NCBI GenBank assembly: GCA_035945555.1 | Contig: DASZAG010000131.1 | Location: forward strand, 1 to 64,000 | Length of the DNA stretch: 64,000 nucleotides | Reading direction: 5' to 3' | Source: Silvibacterium sp035945555 | GTDB lineage: Bacteria; Acidobacteriota; Terriglobia; Terriglobales; Acidobacteriaceae | Shown: piece after piece, positions 59,749 through 64,000 of the stretch | Layout of the letters: every line of letters begins with the position of its first letter | How positions within the stretch are numbered: position 1 is the stretch's first letter | The notes under the pieces: model-generated | Seen by the model: only the letters and a program-made list of their open reading frames with translations | The model's database searches: none | What the model was told of the DNA's origin: nothing | Position numbers and translations under genes: made by a program

Positions 59749-61323
59749 GTGGCCATCGTCGCAGGCGTGGATTTCGGAACTCTAAGTGTGCGCGTCACAC
59801 TGCTCGACAGCAGGCGCGGACGCCTCAGCACCGCATCCGCCGAGTATCCGCTCAAGCGCAAGCGCGAAGATCCCGACTACGCGACTCAATCACACGCCGA
59901 CCAGATGAGTGCGTTAGCCCAGGCCACGCGAAAAGCCATCAGCGAAGCCGGCATTAACGGCGAGCAGGTCGAAGCTATCGCCCTCGACACTACCGGGTCC
60001 AGCGTTGTTCCCGTCGCGGCCAATCTTGAACCACTGGACGACTATTATCTCTGGTGCGATCACCGCGCCAAGGAGGAAGCCCAGCAGATTACCGCTCTCG
60101 CCCACGCCGAAGACCTTGAGGCAATACAGTGGTGCGGCGGCGTCTACTCCCACGAGTGGGGCTTTGCCAAACTACTTCATTGGCTGCGCCACAATCCCGA
60201 AAAGCGCCAAAACTTTGCTACCGCGTTCGAACACTGCGATATGGTGGCCGCTACGTTGTCCGGCATCACCGACGCGAACAAAGTGAAACGTAGCGTCTGC
60301 GCCATGGGCCACAAATGGATGTGGAACCCAAAATGGGGCGGCCTGCCGCCGCAGGAATTCTTCACAAAGCTCGATCCGCTATTTGAAGGCATCCGCGCTC
60401 GTTTTGACGGCGAATACCGCACTTCTGACCACATCGCTGGCCATCTTGCCCGGCAGTGGGCTGAGAAACTCGGCCTTCGCGCTGGAATCCCCATTCCCGT
60501 CGGCGCATTCGACGCCCACTGGGATGCTGTCGGCGTCGGCTGCCGTGAGGGTGATGCCGTCAACGTCGTTGGCACCTCAACATGCATCATCGCAATGGAA
60601 AAGAAAGCCACTCTGGTGCCCGGAGTTTGCGGAGTCGTCCCAGGCAGCGTGCATCCGCATTTCACCGGCGTCGAAGCCGGCCTCTCAGCCACGGGTGACA
60701 TCTTTGAGGCCATCGCTCGCCGCGCCGGAATCAAGGTCTCCGCTCTTTCCCAGGGGCTTGAAAATTATCGCGCCGGACAAACCGGCCTGCTGCGCCTGAG
60801 CTGGGACAATGGCGATCGCACCGTGCTGGTGAACTCAGAACTTGGCGGAGTCACACTCGGTTGGAATCTCGTCCATACCGCGCAGGACGAGCTCTTCGCC
60901 GCAATCGAAGGCACCGCCTTCCACACACGCATTATTCTCGAGCGCATGGCAGATCACGGCGTGCCGGTCGAGCGCATCATCAATGGCGGTGGCATCCCGC
61001 AGAACAACAAAGTGCTAAATCAGGTTTACGCAAACGTCCTCGGCAAACCCGTTCTCGTACCCGACGGAGTCCCCACCAGCCTTGGCTCCGGGATCTTCGC
61101 GTTTCTCGCAGCCAAGATCTACCCTAACGTGGAAGCCGCACAGGACGCCATGTGCCTCGCATTCACCACTTATCAGCCTGAGCCGCAAGCAGTCTCCATC
61201 TACAACCGCCTGTTCCAACACTATCGGGATCTATATTTTGGTCTCGGAACGAGAACCGCCCCAGCTGTAGCGCTCGGGAACGTACTGCCTGAATTAAGGA
61301 AGATCGCAGCCAAAGTCAGGTAA
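59749..61323 (+). CDS. araB: Ribulokinase
   Basis: 524 residues from a GTG at 59749, about nine bases after AAGGAG; the frame extends upstream to 59617 but that part lacks a ribosome site and overlaps the isomerase gene. FGGY-kinase motifs: the phosphate loop IVAGVDFGTLSVRVTLLD, ALDTTGSSVVPVAAN, WCDHRAKEEAQQI, GAFDAHWDAVGVG and the nucleotide-binding RIINGGGIPQNNKVL. The pattern and length match AraB rather than xylulokinase or glycerol kinase. It phosphorylates L-ribulose to L-ribulose-5-phosphate. A LacI-type palindrome lies in its leader. Last gene of the locus. Confidence 0.94.
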   Translation: MAIVAGVDFGTLSVRVTLLDSRRGRLSTASAEYPLKRKREDPDYATQSHADQMSALAQATRKAISEAGINGEQVEAIALDTTGSSVVPVAANLEPLDDYYLWCDHRAKEEAQQITALAHAEDLEAIQWCGGVYSHEWGFAKLLHWLRHNPEKRQNFATAFEHCDMVAATLSGITDANKVKRSVCAMGHKWMWNPKWGGLPPQEFFTKLDPLFEGIRARFDGEYRTSDHIAGHLARQWAEKLGLRAGIPIPVGAFDAHWDAVGVGCREGDAVNVVGTSTCIIAMEKKATLVPGVCGVVPGSVHPHFTGVEAGLSATGDIFEAIARRAGIKVSALSQGLENYRAGQTGLLRLSWDNGDRTVLVNSELGGVTLGWNLVHTAQDELFAAIEGTAFHTRIILERMADHGVPVERIINGGGIPQNNKVLNQVYANVLGKPVLVPDGVPTSLGSGIFAFLAAKIYPNVEAAQDAMCLAFTTYQPEPQAVSIYNRLFQHYRDLYFGLGTRTAPAVALGNVLPELRKIAAKVR

Positions 61324-61335
61324 CGCGGCACAAAC

Positions 61336-62499
61336 TCACCGCAGCGGTCCCGCATACTTGCGCAGTTCCGGAAGCGGATAATGCGTGCCACGCCACACGA
61401 CGCCGCCACGGATCAGCGTCAGCAGCATCGACCGAATAATCGCATACAACACCAGGCATGCGGCAAACGGGAACGTAAACGCATACCACGCCGCGATACC
61501 CGTGTACTGGCGGTAATAGCGGTAGAGAGCAATTAGCGCCAACATCGTCAGAGCCCCCGCGCCGCGCATCCGCCAGGTCCCTGCAAGTGCCGCGAACGGC
61601 CCCAGGCAAAAGACAATAAGCCCGACGCACGCAACCAGGGTAAGCCATACACGGAACCGGAACGCAGCGAAGAAGTTCTTCGTGATGTTTCTTACCATCC
61701 CGAATGTACCCACCACCCAGCGTACCCGTACCAGATCGCGGCCAAACGCCACGCGCTGCCGAAAGCCGCGCCGTTTCACCTCAAATCCCAGCCGCAAATC
61801 TTCCAGCACTTCCATGCGCAGTGCTTCAAAGCCACCAATGCTGCGATACACATCCGCGCGAATCAAGTTGAACGCTCCCACGCCCAGCGACTCCTTGGCA
61901 CCCTCTACCGGAATCCTCCAGAATCGCGAAAACAGCGCGGAAATGCCTTGGAAAAACGCGATCATCGCGCGCTCGCCGACGCCTTTCAGAATCAGCGTTG
62001 GGAAAATCACCACATGGTCAGCGCTCTCGGCCTCTGCAAAATTGATGGCCCTGAGCAGCGTGTCTTTCGCAAACAACACATCGCCGTCAGTAAACAGCAA
62101 CCAGGGGGCCGTCGCCTGCGCTGCGGCTCTTGCCATTGCATGCGTCTTACCCATCCAGCCCGTTGGAAGCTCGGCAATATGCAGCGCGGTCACGCATTCA
62201 GCTTCCGCAGCAAGTCGGTCCATGATTTCGCCTGTTGCATCGGTCGACCGGTCATCTACCGCGATGATCTCCATCCGCACACCCTCCGCCGCAAGCAGTG
62301 ACCGGAGAGTTGCTTCTATATTTGCAGCCTCATCACGCGCGGGCACAATCACCGCGACAAATGGCTTCTCCTGACGAGTCGCGCCGAATCTCTCGTCAAG
62401 CGCATCTGGAATCCGCGGCAGCTTTCGCAATGCATTCATTGTGGCAACCGCCCACAACAACGCAATCAGCCATGCAACCCCGCCCAACGCAATTTCCAT
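61336..62499 (-). CDS. Family 2 glycosyltransferase, membrane-bound (HpnB/CrtQ-like)
   Basis: 387 residues. Start ATG at 62499, overlapping the dnaE stop by one base (TGATG). An N-terminal membrane anchor (ALGGVAWLIALLWAVATM) precedes the GT-A domain: VAVIVPARDEAANIEATL, IAVDDRSTDATGEI, the GWMGKTHAMARAA motif shared by HpnB/CrtQ-like enzymes, and the metal-binding LLFTDGDVLFAKD. RMEVLEDLRLGFEVKRRG supplies the putative catalytic acidic residues, and four C-terminal membrane segments end the chain. It would glycosylate a lipid carrier or terpenoid; the substrate is not determined. Converges with araB 12 bases away. Confidence 0.82.
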   Translation of the reverse strand: MEIALGGVAWLIALLWAVATMNALRKLPRIPDALDERFGATRQEKPFVAVIVPARDEAANIEATLRSLLAAEGVRMEIIAVDDRSTDATGEIMDRLAAEAECVTALHIAELPTGWMGKTHAMARAAAQATAPWLLFTDGDVLFAKDTLLRAINFAEAESADHVVIFPTLILKGVGERAMIAFFQGISALFSRFWRIPVEGAKESLGVGAFNLIRADVYRSIGGFEALRMEVLEDLRLGFEVKRRGFRQRVAFGRDLVRVRWVVGTFGMVRNITKNFFAAFRFRVWLTLVACVGLIVFCLGPFAALAGTWRMRGAGALTMLALIALYRYYRQYTGIAAWYAFTFPFAACLVLYAIIRSMLLTLIRGGVVWRGTHYPLPELRKYAGPLR

Positions 62500-64000
62500 C
62501 AATCGAGCGCCTGCACGGTGCCGCGTCCCAGCAGCGCCTCGGCGCGTTCAATGAATGCGCGGTCGGCGGCAATCTTCATCGCTGCGGGTTCCAGCACCAC
62601 GCAAAACTCTCCCGCCTGCTCAAGATTCAGCATCAGCTTCGCCGGCCCCGGCGCACCCGCGACAATTTCCTTCAGCTCCACCAACTCTGCATCGCCCACC
62701 CGCCCCAGTGGCACACGGATGCGCACATTCTGCGGCAGTTTTACCTTCACATCCTCAAGCGCCTGAATCGACGAAACCGCCAGTTTTGGCGCAGCGTCCT
62801 CTTCCGCCCGCAATTGCCCGCGTACCAGCACCGGGACCTCGATCTTCAGGTTCTCCGCCAGCCGCTCATAATCCTTCGGGAAGCAGATCAGATCAATTTT
62901 TCCCACCGTGTCTTCAAGCGCGGCCTGCGCATAAAGTTCGCCGGAGCGCTTCGACTTCGCAACTTTCAAGCCCACAATCACGCCCGCAATCGCAACCTCA
63001 TTCTCCGGTGCCTGCTGACCTCTGCGCCCCGTAGGTGGAGCGGGCTTCATGTCCAGTGCAGTCGCCGTATCCACCACGCCGGGCAAATTGCGCAGTTTCT
63101 CCGCATACTTGTCCAGCGGATGTCCGGACACAAAGAACCCTAACACCTCTTTTTCCGCCTGCAACCGCAAGTGCTCGTCCCAGTCCGGAACCTTGGGTAA
63201 CTCGTCCGCGCTTGCCGCCGCAGGCTCATTATCAAAAATCCCGAACAGCCCGTGCTGTCCCGCAGCGTTGTCGCGCTGCGCCTTCTGCGCGCGTTCAATC
63301 GCCTTGTCTGCCGCTGCCATAAGCTGGGATCGCCGCCCGAACGAGTCCAGCGCGCCGGCCTTGATCAACGATTCCAGCACGCGCTTATTCATCAGCCGAA
63401 GATCCACGCGCTCGCAGAAATCGAAATACGATGCGAAAGTCTTCCCTTCCGTCGCCAGTTCTGCGCGGGCAGAAAGAATTGAGTCAATCGCGTTTCGCCC
63501 CACGTTCTTGATCGCTGTCAGTCCAAACCGAATCGCCTTTCCGTGCGGCGTAAAGTCTGCGTCGCTGAAAAGAACATCGGGCGGCTCGACCGGAATCTCC
63601 AACTCTCGGCATTCCTTGATGTACTTCACCACGTTTTCAGGTTTGGAGATTTCCGACGTCAGCAGCGCCGCCATAAATTCCACTGGATAATGCGTCTTCA
63701 AATACGCCGTTTGATAGGCCACTAGCGCATACGCCGCAGAGTGCGACTTATTGAAGCCGTATCCGGAGAACTTCGCCATTTGATCGAAGATTTCGCCCAC
63801 TGCTGCTTTCGGGTGCCCAAGTGCCGCAGCGCCGCTCATGAAGCGGTCCCGCTGTTCCGCCATCGCCTCGGCGTTCTTTTTCCCCATCGCGCGCCGCAAC
63901 AAGTCGGCTTCGCCCAGTGAGTAGCTCGCGAGCACATTGGCGATCCGCATCACCTGTTCCTGGTAGACGATCACTCCGAGTGAGTCTTTAAGTATCCCCT
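62499..64000 (-). CDS. dnaE: DNA polymerase III alpha subunit, C-terminal part (5' end outside window)
   Basis: The frame is open to the right edge, so about 499 C-terminal residues are visible; the codons before GVIVYQEQVM (KDS.. at the edge) continue upstream. Recognised pieces of the polymerase fingers and tail: YQEQVMRIANVLASYSLGEADLLRRAMGKK, represented by its start, FDQMAKFSGYGFNKSHSAAYALVAYQTAYLK cut to core, the helix-hairpin-helix and OB-fold-like region (EVAIAGVIVGLKVAKSKRSG, ALEDTVGKIDLICFP) and a C-terminal segment. This is the replicative polymerase. Type DnaE1 fits. Stop overlaps the glycosyltransferase start. Confidence 0.92.
   Translation of the reverse strand, partial: GILKDSLGVIVYQEQVMRIANVLASYSLGEADLLRRAMGKKNAEAMAEQRDRFMSGAAALGHPKAAVGEIFDQMAKFSGYGFNKSHSAAYALVAYQTAYLKTHYPVEFMAALLTSEISKPENVVKYIKECRELEIPVEPPDVLFSDADFTPHGKAIRFGLTAIKNVGRNAIDSILSARAELATEGKTFASYFDFCERVDLRLMNKRVLESLIKAGALDSFGRRSQLMAAADKAIERAQKAQRDNAAGQHGLFGIFDNEPAAASADELPKVPDWDEHLRLQAEKEVLGFFVSGHPLDKYAEKLRNLPGVVDTATALDMKPAPPTGRRGQQAPENEVAIAGVIVGLKVAKSKRSGELYAQAALEDTVGKIDLICFPKDYERLAENLKIEVPVLVRGQLRAEEDAAPKLAVSSIQALEDVKVKLPQNVRIRVPLGRVGDAELVELKEIVAGAPGPAKLMLNLEQAGEFCVVLEPAAMKIAADRAFIERAEALLGRGTVQALD

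Noticed and set aside
1..64000. CRISPR arrays, tRNA or rRNA genes, insertion sequences and prophage genes
   Set aside because: The gaps between genes are all under about 300 bases; I saw no regularly spaced repeats, cloverleaf-like sequences, transposase genes or terminal inverted repeats.

Overview
The window looks like a chromosomal segment from an Acidobacteriota member, most likely Terriglobales/Acidobacteriaceae. This is inferred from gene content. Two genes combine a cytoplasmic winged helix, one membrane segment and an extracytoplasmic beta-propeller or TPR part. There is also a DUF1800/DUF1501 pair, several RsbU-type PP2C phosphatases, and many secreted carbohydrate enzymes, some with Tat signals. 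Coding is dense on both strands and base composition is moderately GC-rich. I found no rRNA, tRNA, CRISPR array, insertion sequence or phage gene.

Layout. 1-7.8 kb (minus): DUF1501 (cut by the left edge), DUF1800, a Wzx-like flippase, a bifunctional-nuclease-family protein, miaB and a GGDEF diguanylate cyclase. 8-11.4 kb (plus): a secreted esterase-like protein and a GH32 fructan/sucrose hydrolase. 11.4-23.6 kb: two one-component membrane regulators, three tandem small membrane paralogues, hpt, a GAF-GAF-PP2C phosphatase, a di-haem peroxidase-like cytochrome and two small secreted proteins. 23.7-32 kb: aroA, a DapA-like lyase, korAB, xylB and rdgB. 32-41.3 kb: GH127 arabinofuranosidase, sdhCAB, two cyclophilins and an acyltransferase.

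41.4-47.3 kb (minus) is an exopolysaccharide module: a tyrosine autokinase/chain-length protein, an SLBB export protein, a Wzy-like polymerase and a disordered secreted protein. 47.6-54.2 kb holds a rhodanese, then an NtrC/NtrB-type two-component system, a lipoprotein and a HAMP-PP2C phosphatase.

54.2-61.3 kb is an L-arabinose utilisation locus: a divergent LacI regulator, araD, a sodium/solute symporter, a 69-residue membrane protein, a fucose-isomerase-type sugar isomerase in the expected araA position, and araB. LacI-type palindromes with an AAACGTTT core lie in the lacI-araD gap and in front of araB. The window ends with a GT2 glycosyltransferase and the 3' part of dnaE (minus).

The parts most worth a second look are the arabinose locus, with its non-canonical isomerase, small membrane partner and shared operators; the three tandem Trp/Gly-rich membrane paralogues; the histidine kinase-lipoprotein-phosphatase cluster; and the exopolysaccharide module with its candidate promoter/operator. 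None is proven new. Several start codons were moved to internal codons with better Shine-Dalgarno sequences or signal peptides; each case is stated.
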